A DNA stretch of 64,000 bases, from the NCBI RefSeq assembly GCF_003076275.1, contig NZ_CP029064.1:4807501-4871500 (forward strand). Direction: 5' to 3'. A program made the translations under genes and the position numbers. This DNA comes from Microbulbifer sp. A4B17 (GTDB lineage: Bacteria; Pseudomonadota; Gammaproteobacteria; Pseudomonadales; Cellvibrionaceae). A model generated the notes under the pieces. That model ran no database searches. It worked only from the letters and a program-made list of their open reading frames with translations, and was not told where the DNA came from. This document shows, piece by piece, positions 16,901 through 26,395 of the stretch. Positions within the stretch are counted from its first letter, which is position 1, and each line of letters begins with the position of its first letter.

Positions 16901-17461
16901 ATGCCACGTCGTGCTTCTTACTTACTGCTGAGCATTGTCCTGGGCAACCTGGTTCTTGCAGGCTGCAGCACACCCCCTCCCCCCGTTCCCCAACTGCAGC
17001 GATCGGCTTGGTCTGCCTGTGAGCACGAGTGGGTGCTATCGAGCTTGTACTATTCCGGGCGTACTTATGATTCAACCCTTAGCTGGAGCAGATTTTGGCG
17101 GGATAGACCCTTCTTCAAATGCGACCGCTTTGGTTACGTTAGAGGCAATAGTGGCACCAACCCCTACCTGGGACGCTTTTCTCTCAGTAGCAGCGGAGCA
17201 TTCACCTGGGAGCGTATCCCAGCGATTGCGCGTATGGGAGGCGCGCAACCCAGTGATGAGTTGGAAGTTGATTTCCTCAATGCTCTGAGAAAGTCTGATT
17301 TGATTGTTATCGTGGGCAACAAAATGATGGTCAGCAGTACCGATGGCACCGCCCGCATAGAATTTGAGCAAGTAGACCGCAGCTACCGGCAGGCACAACC
17401 CTATAAAAAAGGCGACCCATTGGGTCGCCAGGATCACAATCAAGAAGAATCAAAAAGATGA
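16901..17461 (+). CDS. META-domain-like lipoprotein B
   Basis: A 186-residue lipoprotein (lipobox VLAGC, then a Pro-rich linker). It aligns with the preceding protein through CEHEWVLSSLYYSGR, FFKCDRFGYVRGNSGTNPYLGRF and RMGGAQPSDELEVDFLNAL. The two genes therefore arose by tandem duplication. It is more diverged from the META consensus than its neighbour. Its last codons contain a perfect GC-rich inverted repeat (17411-17429). Confidence 0.65.
   Translation: MPRRASYLLLSIVLGNLVLAGCSTPPPPVPQLQRSAWSACEHEWVLSSLYYSGRTYDSTLSWSRFWRDRPFFKCDRFGYVRGNSGTNPYLGRFSLSSSGAFTWERIPAIARMGGAQPSDELEVDFLNALRKSDLIVIVGNKMMVSSTDGTARIEFEQVDRSYRQAQPYKKGDPLGRQDHNQEESKR
17411..17429 (+). repeat. Perfect inverted repeat inside the 3' end of META-like gene B
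   Basis: GGCGACCC and GGGTCGCC flank ATT. There is no T-run after it and it is translated (KKGDPLGRQD), so it is a hairpin in the coding RNA rather than a classical terminator. Confidence 0.6.
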
Positions 17462-17552
17462 GCTTTAGGAGTCTATAAAAACCTCCTTGAGGGGAAAGCC
17501 TCAGCCGCGCATATTAATTTGCATAAGTGACAGATTAGTTACAAAAGAACAC

Positions 17553-18140
17553 TTAGCGGCGCTTTTGATGTATTTCCAGATTCTCCTGCCGCTTGCGTTC
17601 ACTCTTTCTCAGCAGCAGATAAGTCGCTCCCAAGCCCCCGTGTTGGGGTTGGGCACTGTGAAAAGCCAGTACTTCGTGCAGCTGCGGCAACCAGTGATTG
17701 ATACAGCTCTTCAATAACGCCGGTTGCTTACGCCCCTCACCCTTACCGTGGGTAATCAGGGCACAGCGCACATCCGCTTCAACACAATCACGGATAAATT
17801 CCATCACGGCCCTGCGCGCCATCTCCACAGAATGGCGATGTAAATCCAGGCGCGCATCTACGCTGTATTTGCCCAGGCGCAAATTGCGATAGACCCCGTT
17901 TTGCACACCATCGCGCTTGAACTCCAACGGATCCCATGGCTCTACCAAATCGATATATTCACCGGACAGGGGGTTCATTTCCCGTTCTGTCAGGCGCGTA
18001 GCAGCGGCGCGGCGCTCCCGCAACATCGACTCAGATTGCTTCGGCTCCTTGCGTAAAGTGACACGGCGCTCCTGTGCCAGTGGTTTGACGTCTCCCATTT
18101 CGCCGAGAGCGTCTTTAAATAACTTTCTGTCGCTGCTCAC
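17553..18140 (-). CDS. Smr-domain protein (SmrA-like nuclease family)
   Basis: A 195-residue protein with a charged N-terminal half and a C-terminal Smr domain. The domain motifs are LDLHRHSVEMAR, LITHGKGEGRKQPALLKSCINHWL and QHGGLGATYLLLRKSERKR. Stand-alone Smr proteins in gammaproteobacteria act on nucleic acids; the SmrB branch cleaves mRNA on collided ribosomes. This protein looks more like the SmrA (YdaL) branch. The first Smr motif has Arg-His in place of the usual Gly (LDLHG). Confidence 0.85.
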   Translation of the reverse strand: MSSDRKLFKDALGEMGDVKPLAQERRVTLRKEPKQSESMLRERRAAATRLTEREMNPLSGEYIDLVEPWDPLEFKRDGVQNGVYRNLRLGKYSVDARLDLHRHSVEMARRAVMEFIRDCVEADVRCALITHGKGEGRKQPALLKSCINHWLPQLHEVLAFHSAQPQHGGLGATYLLLRKSERKRQENLEIHQKRR

Positions 18141-18158
18141 AAATACCCCCTGCCAGCG

Positions 18159-19022
18159 TCAGTCGAGAAATAAATCCTTGGTTAAGTTGTCTGCATTGGC
18201 TGGATTGTGGGCATAGCCAGTGAAATCCTTCACACCGCGCTCTGCCAACAGCTCTTCATCGATTAACTGGCGACCGCTCAAGGCGACATCTCTGGTCGTC
18301 AGTATCTCGTAGGCCGCATCGGCCATAACGGCGGGCTTGCGGCTCTGCTCAAACATCTCGCGACTACCCACCGCAAATTCAATCGCGGCCGTGGCCACCA
18401 GTGTACGCGGCCACAGGGTATTTACACTAATCCCCGCCTCGCGCAGCTCTTCCGCCAAACCCAGGCTGAGAATGGTCATACCAAACTTTGACATAGCGTA
18501 AGGAGCGAAGGGCCCCAACCATTTAGGCTGGATATTCAGCGGCGGGCAGAGGCTGAGGATGTGGGCGTTGTCTGCTTTTTTCAGGTAAGGAATCGCCAGG
18601 TGGGCGGTGAGATACACCGCACGGCTATTGATGCTCTGCATCAGGTCGTAGCGCTTGGGCGGTGTCGATTCGACATTGGTCAGGTTGATCGCTCCCGCGT
18701 TATTAATCACTGCATCGATACCGCCAAATTTGTCGGCGGCCGCTGACATAGCCTGCTCTACCCGCTGCTCATCGCGCACGTCCACCTGCAGGGCCAGGGC
18801 TTTGCCACCGGCCATTTCCACTTCCTCCGCCACCGAGAAGATGGTTCCCGGGAGCTTCGGGTGGGGCTCTGCCGATTTAGCGGCAATCACGATATTGGCT
18901 CCATCTGCGGCACACTTAAGGGCGATCGCCCGGCCGATGCCGCGACTGGCGCCGGTGATAAATATGGTCTTGTCCTTAAGCGCCCCTGAATTGTTGGTCA
19001 GGGATACAAACTCTTCACTCAT
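18159..19022 (-). CDS. Short-chain dehydrogenase, HSDL2-like
   Basis: A 287-residue SDR. It has the cofactor motif TGASRGIGRAIAL, the NNAG element (VINNAGAINL) and the catalytic YAMSK. The long variant after strand 2 (AKSAEPHPKLPGTIFSVAEEVEMAGGKAL) is typical of the hydroxysteroid-dehydrogenase-like-2 group, without the C-terminal sterol-carrier domain found in eukaryotic HSDL2. It overlaps the thioesterase gene start by 8 bp, so the two are co-translated and probably serve the same fatty-acyl pathway. Confidence 0.85.
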   Translation of the reverse strand: MSEEFVSLTNNSGALKDKTIFITGASRGIGRAIALKCAADGANIVIAAKSAEPHPKLPGTIFSVAEEVEMAGGKALALQVDVRDEQRVEQAMSAAADKFGGIDAVINNAGAINLTNVESTPPKRYDLMQSINSRAVYLTAHLAIPYLKKADNAHILSLCPPLNIQPKWLGPFAPYAMSKFGMTILSLGLAEELREAGISVNTLWPRTLVATAAIEFAVGSREMFEQSRKPAVMADAAYEILTTRDVALSGRQLIDEELLAERGVKDFTGYAHNPANADNLTKDLFLD

Positions 19023-19467
19023 TTTTTTCAGCCTCCGGGGCAGTCACTGCCGGACTGTAAATTTCCTTGAAGATCGCCGGCATGCGTTTTGGCTTGCCAG
19101 TGGAAAGCTCAATGCACACCATCCGCCATTCGGCCCGCAATACCAATGCCTTATCGGCGGCGCGAAACACCTGAAAGCGGCGAGTCATATTCAGACGCCC
19201 GTCCACCTCAGTGAGCCAGGTGCCAAACAGCAATTCCTCCCCCTCTCTGGCCGCCAGTATATAGTCATACTCGCCATGACGAATTGCCATTCCCCGGTCA
19301 AGCTGCTGATAATTCGTGACATCCAAGCCCAGGGCTGCGCTGTGCGCCCAGGCGGTGGCCTCACACCAGCGCACATATTCCGCGTTGTTGGCATGACTCA
19401 GGCCATCCACATGTTTGGCGCCAACCGTCACTTTGGCGATAAATGGATTTGGCAGATCCCACTGCAT
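19015..19467 (-). CDS. Acyl-CoA thioesterase, 4HBT hotdog fold
   Basis: A 150-residue single hotdog-domain protein. It has the YbgC/FadM-like motif HVDGLSHANNAEYVRWCEATAWAH, where the residue pattern around the N-terminal helix forms the active site of 4-hydroxybenzoyl-CoA-type thioesterases. The length and fold pattern are normal. It is the first gene of a two-gene unit with the SDR. Its acyl substrate is not evident. Confidence 0.85.
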   Translation of the reverse strand: MQWDLPNPFIAKVTVGAKHVDGLSHANNAEYVRWCEATAWAHSAALGLDVTNYQQLDRGMAIRHGEYDYILAAREGEELLFGTWLTEVDGRLNMTRRFQVFRAADKALVLRAEWRMVCIELSTGKPKRMPAIFKEIYSPAVTAPEAEKNE

Positions 19468-19544
19468 AAGCGGCTCCAGGTTTGTACTGCGGTTGCGGAG
19501 GGGCAGTCAGTAAAATGGAAGCTATCCCCGAGAGATTACAGATA

Positions 19545-19575
19545 TAAAAAAAGGCCCCGCTAAGGGACCTTTTTA
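19545..19575 (-). terminator. Intrinsic terminator after secB
   Basis: On the minus strand AAAAAGGTCCC pairs with GGGGCCTTTTT around TTAGC and runs into Ts. It closes the yibN-grxC-secB unit. Confidence 0.85.
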
Positions 19576-19599
19576 TCGTGCCAGCCGGGCTAAAGCGAA

Positions 19600-20091
19600 T
19601 TAAGCATTCGCTTGGGCACCTTCTGACTCTTTCTGCGCCTTATCGAGGGCAGCAGCGAACAGGGCGTCGAAGTTCACCGGCGGCAACATCAGTGCAGGGA
19701 ATGAACCTTTGACTACGGCATTGTCGATCACTTCACGGGCGTAGGGGAACAAAATCTGCGGGCAGGCAGTGTTCAGGGCCTGGGCCAGTTGCTGACCTTC
19801 CAGACCTTTGATACCGAACAAGCCAGCTTGTTTTACCTCTACCAGGAAAGCGGTGTCTTCTTCCAGCTTTACGGTGATAGTCAGGGTCAGAGCCACTTCG
19901 TACAGATCGTCTTCGATCTTCGCGGTCTTGGTGTTCAGCTCCTGATTAACCTGGGGCTTCCACTGCTTTTTGAAGACCTCGGCACCCATCGGGGTTTCAA
20001 AGGAGAGGTCTTTCAGGTAGATGCGCTGCATCGCAAATTGTACTTGTGGAGCCTCTGCGTTTGCCGCTGCGCCATTTAATTCTTCAGCCAT
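19600..20091 (-). CDS. secB: SecB, protein-export chaperone
   Basis: A 163-residue cytoplasmic chaperone that holds preproteins unfolded and hands them to SecA. Family features are FAMQRIYLKDLSFETPMG, the LTITVKLEEDTAFLVEVKQAGLF strand and CPQILFPYAREVI followed by GSFPALMLPPVNFDALFA. The acidic, Ala-rich C-terminal tail is short. It is last in the conserved yibN-grxC-secB order, with gpmI divergent, a typical gammaproteobacterial arrangement. Confidence 0.97.
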   Translation of the reverse strand: MAEELNGAAANAEAPQVQFAMQRIYLKDLSFETPMGAEVFKKQWKPQVNQELNTKTAKIEDDLYEVALTLTITVKLEEDTAFLVEVKQAGLFGIKGLEGQQLAQALNTACPQILFPYAREVIDNAVVKGSFPALMLPPVNFDALFAAALDKAQKESEGAQANA

Positions 20092-20239
20092 GTTACAGCC
20101 TGTTCATTATAAAAAGTTTATTGATGCCTTCCGTGAGAAAGACTCCGGTAATAACTCAACAGTTGGGGCCTCGATAAAACGTTTCAAGGCCCGGACCGGA
20201 TAAATAGCAAATATTGGAGACCGCATGTTGGCGGCCGCG

Positions 20240-20512
20240 TCAATTTTCTACTGACTCCGCTGCTTTCAGCAGTTTGTCGAGTTGGCCGGCGCGCTCTAAC
20301 GCCATCAGGTCGTCGCAACCCCCTACATACTTATCGCCGATCCAGATCTGTGGGACCGAACGACGTCCCGCCTTGGCAGCCATTTCCGCACGCAAGCCGG
20401 GATTGTTATCCACGGGTCTTTCGCGATAGGCGACACCCTTGCTGTCGAGTAGCTGCTTGGCACGGACACAGTAGGGACAAAAACGGGTGGTATAAATGAC
20501 AACATTCTGCAT
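20240..20512 (-). CDS. grxC: Glutaredoxin 3
   Basis: A 90-residue dithiol glutaredoxin with the active site CPYC (Cys12-Cys15). The glutathione-binding segments are RSVPQIWIGDKYVGGCDDL and the TVP-like SVP turn. It reduces protein disulfides and glutathione mixed disulfides in the cytoplasm. It lies between yibN and secB, with short gaps that suggest one transcript. Confidence 0.96.
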   Translation of the reverse strand: MQNVVIYTTRFCPYCVRAKQLLDSKGVAYRERPVDNNPGLRAEMAAKAGRRSVPQIWIGDKYVGGCDDLMALERAGQLDKLLKAAESVEN

Positions 20513-20542
20513 GACAAAACTCCGTCAAACTTATGCTTCAGG

Positions 20543-20959
20543 TTAACCTTTGCCCTTAACGACAGGCAGGTTCTGGTTAGCCCACTCGCTCATGCCGCCC
20601 TGCAGACGACGCACCTGGAAACCTTTCTGCTTCAGCATTCGTCCCACCGGGCCTGCATGCTGCCCCATTTTGTCGGCGACAATAATGGTTTTATCTTTAA
20701 AGGATTCCAACTCAGCAATGCGCTCAGCAACATCCCCGTGGGGAATATGCAGGGAATCGACGATATGACCGGAGGTGAACTCGCTGCGATCGCGGATATC
20801 CAGCACCTTGGCCCCATCGCTGTTGATCAGCTTGGTCACTTCGTGCAATGACGCAGGTTCACCAGACTTGTATCGCTCAGTCAAAACAAAAGCGTAAAGC
20901 AATGCCACAAGCAGGCCGACCAACAGCCACTGCTCAGCTAAAAAGTCGAGAAAATCCAC
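20543..20959 (-). CDS. yibN: YibN-like membrane-anchored rhodanese-domain protein
   Basis: A 138-residue protein with one N-terminal transmembrane segment (residues about 8-25) and a rhodanese fold: VLDIRDRSEFTSGHIVDSLHIP, then LQGGMSEWANQNLPV. The loop that normally holds the catalytic cysteine reads VADKMGQHAGPVGR and has none. Sulfurtransferase activity is therefore doubtful, as in other YibN proteins. The start is a GTG at 20959. It is first in the unit with grxC and secB. Confidence 0.88.
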   Translation of the reverse strand: MDFLDFLAEQWLLVGLLVALLYAFVLTERYKSGEPASLHEVTKLINSDGAKVLDIRDRSEFTSGHIVDSLHIPHGDVAERIAELESFKDKTIIVADKMGQHAGPVGRMLKQKGFQVRRLQGGMSEWANQNLPVVKGKG

Positions 20960-21176
20960 TTCGCCCCCAAAATCCTCAAGTGGTTATCAACAGGGCGCTG
21001 CAGCGCCCGATGCCGGCGGGAGTATACACGATCATGGCGAAATTCTAACCAGCCAAATCCTTCCGCCCCAGCCCCTATGTAATCCGGCTTAAGCTAAATA
21101 ACATGGTGAAATACCAGCCCCACAGGTTAAAATCCGCGTCCGCAATTTAACCCCCCGGAAGAGGAATACTGTCGTT

Positions 21177-22724
21177 ATGGCCGCTACGCAAGCCCCGCAA
21201 AAACGCCCCCTGGTCCTGCTGATTCTGGACGGCTTCGGCCACAGCGACAATCCTGAGCACAATGCGATTCACGCAGCCAAGTCTCCGGTCTGGGACAATA
21301 TCTGGGCGACCCGCCCAAAAACCCTGATCCAGACCTCCGGTATGGCAGTGGGCCTGCCCGATGGACAAATGGGCAACTCAGAAGTCGGCCATATGACATT
21401 GGGCGCCGGTCGAGTGGTCTACCAGAACTTCACCCGGATCAACAAAGCCATCCAGGACGGCGACTTCTTCCGTAATACCGCTTACACCACTGCGGTAGAT
21501 AAGGCTATCGCCAACAACGGCGCCGTCCATATTATGGGACTCCTGTCCGAGGGCGGCGTACACAGCCACGAAGACCATATTGTTGCCATGGTAACCCTGG
21601 CGGCGCAGCGCGGCGCCCGCGCTATTTATGTACACGCATTTCTCGATGGCCGCGATACCCCACCGCGCAGTGCCGAACCCTCCCTGGCGCGCCTGATGCA
21701 GGTATGTGACTCCGTCGGCAATGCCCATATGGCTACTCTGGCCGGGCGCTACTTCGCCATGGATCGCGACCAGCGCTGGGAGCGCACCGAGTCCGTTTAC
21801 GACATGCTGACCCTGGGTACAGCAAAGCACAGTGCCAGTGACGCCCTGGCAGGACTGGCCTCGGCCTATGAGCGCGGTGAAAACGATGAGTTTGTCGCGC
21901 CAACGGTGATTGGCGAGCCCGCCCCTATCCAGGACGGCGATTCCCTTATCTTTATGAATTTCCGCCCGGATCGCGCGCGCCAGTTAACCCGCGCTTTTAC
22001 CGAGCAGGACTTCAGCGGCTTCGAGCGCAAAGCCAGGCCGCAGCTGACGGACTTCGTCATGACGACCGAATACGCTGCCGATATCCACGCCAGCTGTGCC
22101 TTCCCACCGGAAAACCTGGTCAATTCCCTCGGCGAGTACTTGTCTGCAGAGGGCAAAACCCAGCTGCGCATCGCCGAGACAGAAAAATACGCCCACGTTA
22201 CCTTCTTCTTCAGCGGCGGCCGCGAAGAGCCCTACGAGGGCGAAACCCGCGAACTGATCAAATCCCCGGATGTGGCCACCTACGACCTGCAACCGGAAAT
22301 GAATGCGCCAATAGTCACTGACAAGCTGGTAGCGGCAATTGAGAGCGGCGAGTACGACGCCATTATCTGCAACTACGCCAATGGCGATATGGTCGGCCAT
22401 ACCGGTGTTTTCGAGGCGGCTGTAAAAGCCGTCGAAGCCCTGGACCAGTGTGTGGAGCGCGTCGTAAACGCCGCTCTGGCTGCCGGGGGAGAAGTGCTGA
22501 TTACTGCCGACCACGGCAATGTGGAAGAGATGTTCGACGCCAATTCCGGCCAGGTCAGCACCCAGCACTCAACTCTGCCGGTGCCTTTTGTTTATATCGG
22601 CGAGCGCAATGTGCAAATGTGTGACGGAGGTAGTCTGGCGGATGTAGCACCAACCATGTTAGCGTTGATGGATCTGCCACAGCCGGCGGAAATGACCGGC
22701 CAAAGTTTGGTAAAAATGGACTGA
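21177..22724 (+). CDS. gpmI: Phosphoglycerate mutase, 2,3-bisphosphoglycerate-independent
   Basis: A 515-residue Mn-dependent iPGM of glycolysis and gluconeogenesis. The alkaline-phosphatase-type metal sites are visible: [11 protein letters not shown] at the start, the phospho-serine Ser68 in [19 protein letters not shown], and [13 protein letters not shown] near the end. It heads a gpmI-envC-ctpA run and overlaps envC by one base (TGATG). Confidence 0.97.
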   Translation: MAATQAPQKRPLVLLILDGFGHSDNPEHNAIHAAKSPVWDNIWATRPKTLIQTSGMAVGLPDGQMGNSEVGHMTLGAGRVVYQNFTRINKAIQDGDFFRNTAYTTAVDKAIANNGAVHIMGLLSEGGVHSHEDHIVAMVTLAAQRGARAIYVHAFLDGRDTPPRSAEPSLARLMQVCDSVGNAHMATLAGRYFAMDRDQRWERTESVYDMLTLGTAKHSASDALAGLASAYERGENDEFVAPTVIGEPAPIQDGDSLIFMNFRPDRARQLTRAFTEQDFSGFERKARPQLTDFVMTTEYAADIHASCAFPPENLVNSLGEYLSAEGKTQLRIAETEKYAHVTFFFSGGREEPYEGETRELIKSPDVATYDLQPEMNAPIVTDKLVAAIESGEYDAIICNYANGDMVGHTGVFEAAVKAVEALDQCVERVVNAALAAGGEVLITADHGNVEEMFDANSGQVSTQHSTLPVPFVYIGERNVQMCDGGSLADVAPTMLALMDLPQPAEMTGQSLVKMD

Positions 22725-23851
22725 TGAAAACTCTCGTACTCTTCCTGATCGCCCTGATTTCCCTGCCCGCCTGGAGCCAGGCGGAGGGAGATGAGCAGGC
22801 GCGCCTGGCACAGATCAAGCAACGCATTGAGTCCCTGCAACAGGAACTCAACCAGGTCCGGGGCCAGCGCGACCAATTGCTCAAGGATTTGGAAGAGAAC
22901 GAGAAAGATATTTCCGGGCTGCACCAGCGCATAGACAAGATCAAACAGGATATGCGCAGCCGCTCGGACAAGCTGCGCGAACTCCAGCAGGAACAACAGC
23001 AACTGCAGGAGTCGCGACGAAGTATGCAGCGGCGGGTCGAACAGGAGATCGCCGCCGCATACCGACTAGGCCGACAGGAGCAGATCAAACTCCTTCTCAA
23101 CCAGCAAGATCCACAGAACGTCGCCCGCCATCTCCGCTACCACGATTACTTCCTCCAAGAACGCAGCCGCATCATAGACACTTACCTGGAAACCCTCACC
23201 TCGCTGGAAACCGTATCCGCCTCCATTGAGCGCGAGCGCGAAACCTTGAAAGCCAAGCGAGAGCAGCTGCAGAAACGCCAGACCAGACTGCGCGTCGCAC
23301 AGCAAAATCGCAAGGATACGCTGGATAAACTGGCGACACGACTTTCCGATGGCAGCGGTGAACTCAAGCAGCTCCAAGGGGATCGCACACGCCTGCAAAA
23401 GCTGATCGACGAAGTGGGCCGCGCCATCGCCTCACTGGTAAACCCCAGCGAGCAAAAACCCTTTGCGCGCCAGCGAGGCCGAATGCAGTGGCCGGTTGAT
23501 GGCCGCCGCGCCAATGCCTATGGACAGCGCCGCGCCAATGGCATCACCTGGAAAGGTGTCACCTTACGCGCCAATGAAGGGGAGCCGGTACGAGCAATCC
23601 ACCGCGGCCGCGTGGTTTTCTCTGATTACCTGCGCGGTCACGGCATGCTGGTTATCCTGGATCACGGCGAGGAGTACATGAGCCTCTACGCCCACAATCA
23701 GTCCCTCACCCGCAATATTGGCGAGTGGGTGGAAAGTGGTGACACCATCGCTCGAGTTGGCAATAGCGGTGGGCTCAGCCATAGCGGTGTCTACTTCGAA
23801 ATTCGCCACCGGGGTAAGGCACAGGACCCCACAAATTGGTGCCGCTCCTGA
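22724..23851 (+). CDS. envC: EnvC-like activator of murein hydrolases
   Basis: A 375-residue exported protein. A signal peptide (to about residue 20, AWSQA) is followed by a long coiled coil rich in Gln/Arg/Glu (residues about 22-245) and a C-terminal LytM/M23 domain. In the LytM domain the usual zinc ligands are incomplete: the HxxxD position reads NAYGQRRANG and only parts of the HxH are kept. This matches EnvC, which activates amidases at the division site rather than cutting itself. It is translationally coupled to gpmI. Confidence 0.9.
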   Translation: MKTLVLFLIALISLPAWSQAEGDEQARLAQIKQRIESLQQELNQVRGQRDQLLKDLEENEKDISGLHQRIDKIKQDMRSRSDKLRELQQEQQQLQESRRSMQRRVEQEIAAAYRLGRQEQIKLLLNQQDPQNVARHLRYHDYFLQERSRIIDTYLETLTSLETVSASIERERETLKAKREQLQKRQTRLRVAQQNRKDTLDKLATRLSDGSGELKQLQGDRTRLQKLIDEVGRAIASLVNPSEQKPFARQRGRMQWPVDGRRANAYGQRRANGITWKGVTLRANEGEPVRAIHRGRVVFSDYLRGHGMLVILDHGEEYMSLYAHNQSLTRNIGEWVESGDTIARVGNSGGLSHSGVYFEIRHRGKAQDPTNWCRS

Positions 23852-24227
23852 TTAGGAGCAGGGAATAGAGGGCACAGATCAAGACGTAAAGCCCCAGGCA
23901 TTTGCCATGTAAACTCCAAGAAGCCCCTCTCAAATCACTGCAGTTGGGATTAGGAACCCGCCTAATCCGCACTACTTTACCTCTGAGCTCTCACCCCTGT
24001 GCTAATTAAATGAGACAACATCGCGACAAAAAGCCACGGGGTAACGGTTTTATTTTCATCACCAAAAGAGAATAAGAGTGGGAATCAGCCCAGGTGTAAG
24101 ACCCTTGGGCTTATGACGACTAAGACTGTGACACTGTAGAATTTGGCGTCCGCTTAGAATCCCTGCCAATCTCTGCGGTCTACACTTTCGCAAAGCAGCG
24201 AAGAAATAAGGCAGAGGTCACAACAAC
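23852..24227. other. Intergenic region envC-ctpA
   Basis: No gene is supported in these 376 bases. A small hairpin spans the envC stop (GCTCCT with AGGAGC, 23844-23859). AGCCCA with TGGGCT (about 24086-24111) could form another. The ctpA promoter probably lies here, since the region is long for an otherwise tight gene set. Confidence 0.4.
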
Positions 24228-25586
24228 ATGTTTATCCCCAAGGCACTGACAACCCTGATCGGTGCTGCCGCTCTGACAGCCCTGCCTTTAATGGGTTTAA
24301 CCGCCGGCGACAGCCCTCACCCGGTGGCTGCGGACAGTGAAGCCCGCCTGCCGCTGGAAGACCTGCGCAGCTTTGCCAAAGTGTTCGAGCAGATTCGGCA
24401 GGGCTATATCGAGGAAGTAGATGACCGAACCCTGCTGGAATATGCCATCAAAGGTATGCTGCAAGGCCTCGACCCCCATTCCTCCTACCTAGACCGCCGC
24501 TCCTTTGACGACCTGCAAGCCAACACCACTGGTGAGTTTGCCGGCCTGGGGATCGAGGTGGGAATCGAAAACGACCATATCACCGTCGTCACCCCCATGG
24601 ATGACACCCCCGCCTCCCGCGCTGGCCTCAAGGCCGGCGATGTCATACTGCGCCTGTCGGGCAAATCCATGAAGGGCGTGAGCCTGGATGAAGCAGTGGA
24701 GTGGATGCGCGGGCCCAAGGGCAGCAGTGTGACCCTGACCATCGCCCGCAAAGGTTTTAAAGAACCTTTCGATGTCACTCTCAAGCGGGACACCGTACGC
24801 GTGCGCAGTGTTCGCAGCAAAGTCCTCGACGATGGCTACGGTTATCTGCGCATCAGCCAGTTCCAACTGGACACCGGCGCCGATGTGGCCGACGAGCTGA
24901 TCAAGTTGCAGAAGAAAGGCACACTTAAAGGGCTGGTTATCGACCTGCGCAACAACCCCGGTGGCGTGCTGCAATCCTCGGTGGAAGTAGCGGATGCATT
25001 TTTGGAAGAGGGCCTGGTGGTCTACACCGAAGGCCGCAATGAAGCCGCCAACCTGAGCTATTCCGCCGAGCCGGGCGATTTAACCGAAGGCGCTCCGCTG
25101 GTTGTATTAATCAACGCGGGCTCCGCCTCTGCAGCAGAAATTGTCGCCGGCGCCCTACAGGACCACCGCCGCGCAGTGGTGATGGGCACCGACAGCTTCG
25201 GCAAGGGATCGGTACAAACTGTAATCCCTATCAATAATGAACGCGCCATTAAGCTAACAACCGCGCTCTACTTCACTCCCAATGGCCGCTCAATCCAGGC
25301 CCAGGGCATCACACCGGATATCGTGGTAGAGCGGGTGAAAGTCACCCGCTTGGACGACTCCCCCAGACCCACTGAAGCGGATTTGGCAGGGCATCTGGAC
25401 AACGGTAATGGTGGTGCCGACCGGACTTCTGAAGACCGCTCGAGAGAACAGGAGGAACGGGAAGGCTGGATGGATCGCGACAACCAAATCTTCGAAGCCC
25501 TCAATGTACTCAAGGGCCTCAATCTCTACGCTCACAGGGACAGGGGTTTGCGCGAGCGCCTTGCCCGCGCAGACGAACAGCAGTAA
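24228..25586 (+). CDS. ctpA: Carboxy-terminal processing protease (S41 family)
   Basis: A 452-residue exported protease with a signal peptide (to about residue 26) and a PDZ domain (residues about 95-180, with GLGIEVGIEND and SRAGLKAGDVIL). The S41 catalytic domain has the nucleophile Ser in INAGSASAAEIVAGAL near residue 300 and the general-base Lys in DSFGKGSVQT near residue 325. The tail beyond about 400 is charged and low in complexity. Its position after gpmI and envC is conserved in gammaproteobacteria and fits a cell-wall role. Confidence 0.95.
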   Translation: MFIPKALTTLIGAAALTALPLMGLTAGDSPHPVAADSEARLPLEDLRSFAKVFEQIRQGYIEEVDDRTLLEYAIKGMLQGLDPHSSYLDRRSFDDLQANTTGEFAGLGIEVGIENDHITVVTPMDDTPASRAGLKAGDVILRLSGKSMKGVSLDEAVEWMRGPKGSSVTLTIARKGFKEPFDVTLKRDTVRVRSVRSKVLDDGYGYLRISQFQLDTGADVADELIKLQKKGTLKGLVIDLRNNPGGVLQSSVEVADAFLEEGLVVYTEGRNEAANLSYSAEPGDLTEGAPLVVLINAGSASAAEIVAGALQDHRRAVVMGTDSFGKGSVQTVIPINNERAIKLTTALYFTPNGRSIQAQGITPDIVVERVKVTRLDDSPRPTEADLAGHLDNGNGGADRTSEDRSREQEEREGWMDRDNQIFEALNVLKGLNLYAHRDRGLRERLARADEQQ

Positions 25587-25594
25587 GCAGAGTG

Positions 25595-25615
25595 CGGCGG
25601 GCCCTGGGCCCGCCG
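25595..25615. terminator. Perfect 10-bp GC inverted repeat between ctpA and hisF
   Basis: CGGCGGGCCC and GGGCCCGCCG flank a single T. It lies between the convergent ctpA and hisF genes. Neither side has a T-run, so termination here is plausible but not certain. Confidence 0.45.
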
Positions 25616-25633
25616 TGCAAGACCTACACCTAC

Positions 25634-26395
25634 CTACAACCGCATTTCAATCCCTGCGCTGTGCATAAACGCTTTCGCCTCGGCAATGGTGTATTCGCCA
25701 AAGTGGAAGATACTCGCAGCCAATACCGCATCCGCACCGCCGTGCAATACGCCATCCGCAAGGTGCTGTAGATCTCCCACACCACCGGAAGCAATGACTG
25801 GCACTTGAACCGCCTCAGTAACCGCCCGGGTCAGGGCCAGGTCAAAACCGTTCTTGGTGCCGTCGCGATCCATACTGGTCAGCAGGATTTCACCGGCGCC
25901 ATATTCGGCCATCTGCCGGGCCCAGGCCACAGTATCAATGCCAGTGGGCTGGCGACCGCCGTGGGTAAAAATCTCCCAGCGGCCCTCTCCCACCTGCTTG
26001 GCATCAATCGCCACTACAATACACTGGCTGCCAAAGCGCTCGGCGGCCTCGCGTACAAACTCGGGATTTTTCACTGCCGCTGAATTGATTGCAGTCTTGT
26101 CCGCACCGGCATTCAGCAGATTGCGGATATCTTGCAAGGTACGCACACCGCCGCCGACAGTGAGGGGGATAAACACCTCGTGGGCCATTTTCTCCACGGT
26201 GTGCAGGATGGTATCGCGCTGTTCGTGGGTGGCGGTGATATCGAGGAAAGTGACTTCATCCGCGCCCGCTTCGTTGTAGCGGCGGGCAATTTCCACCGGG
26301 TCGCCGGCATCGCGGATATCGACAAAGTTAACGCCCTTCACCACGCGGCCGTTGTCCACATCCAGACAGGGAATAATACGTTTCGCCAGAGCCAT
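25634..26395 (-). CDS. hisF: HisF, cyclase subunit of imidazole glycerol phosphate synthase
   Basis: A 253-residue TIM barrel. The catalytic aspartates are in [12 protein letters not shown] (Asp near residue 11) and in [13 protein letters not shown]. Phosphate-binding loops are TVGGGVR and VIASGGVG. It pairs with HisH to make IGP and AICAR. The ATG at 26395 overlaps the hisA stop (TAATG). The frame is open further up but the extra residues are not part of the family. Confidence 0.97.
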   Translation of the reverse strand: MALAKRIIPCLDVDNGRVVKGVNFVDIRDAGDPVEIARRYNEAGADEVTFLDITATHEQRDTILHTVEKMAHEVFIPLTVGGGVRTLQDIRNLLNAGADKTAINSAAVKNPEFVREAAERFGSQCIVVAIDAKQVGEGRWEIFTHGGRQPTGIDTVAWARQMAEYGAGEILLTSMDRDGTKNGFDLALTRAVTEAVQVPVIASGGVGDLQHLADGVLHGGADAVLAASIFHFGEYTIAEAKAFMHSAGIEMRL

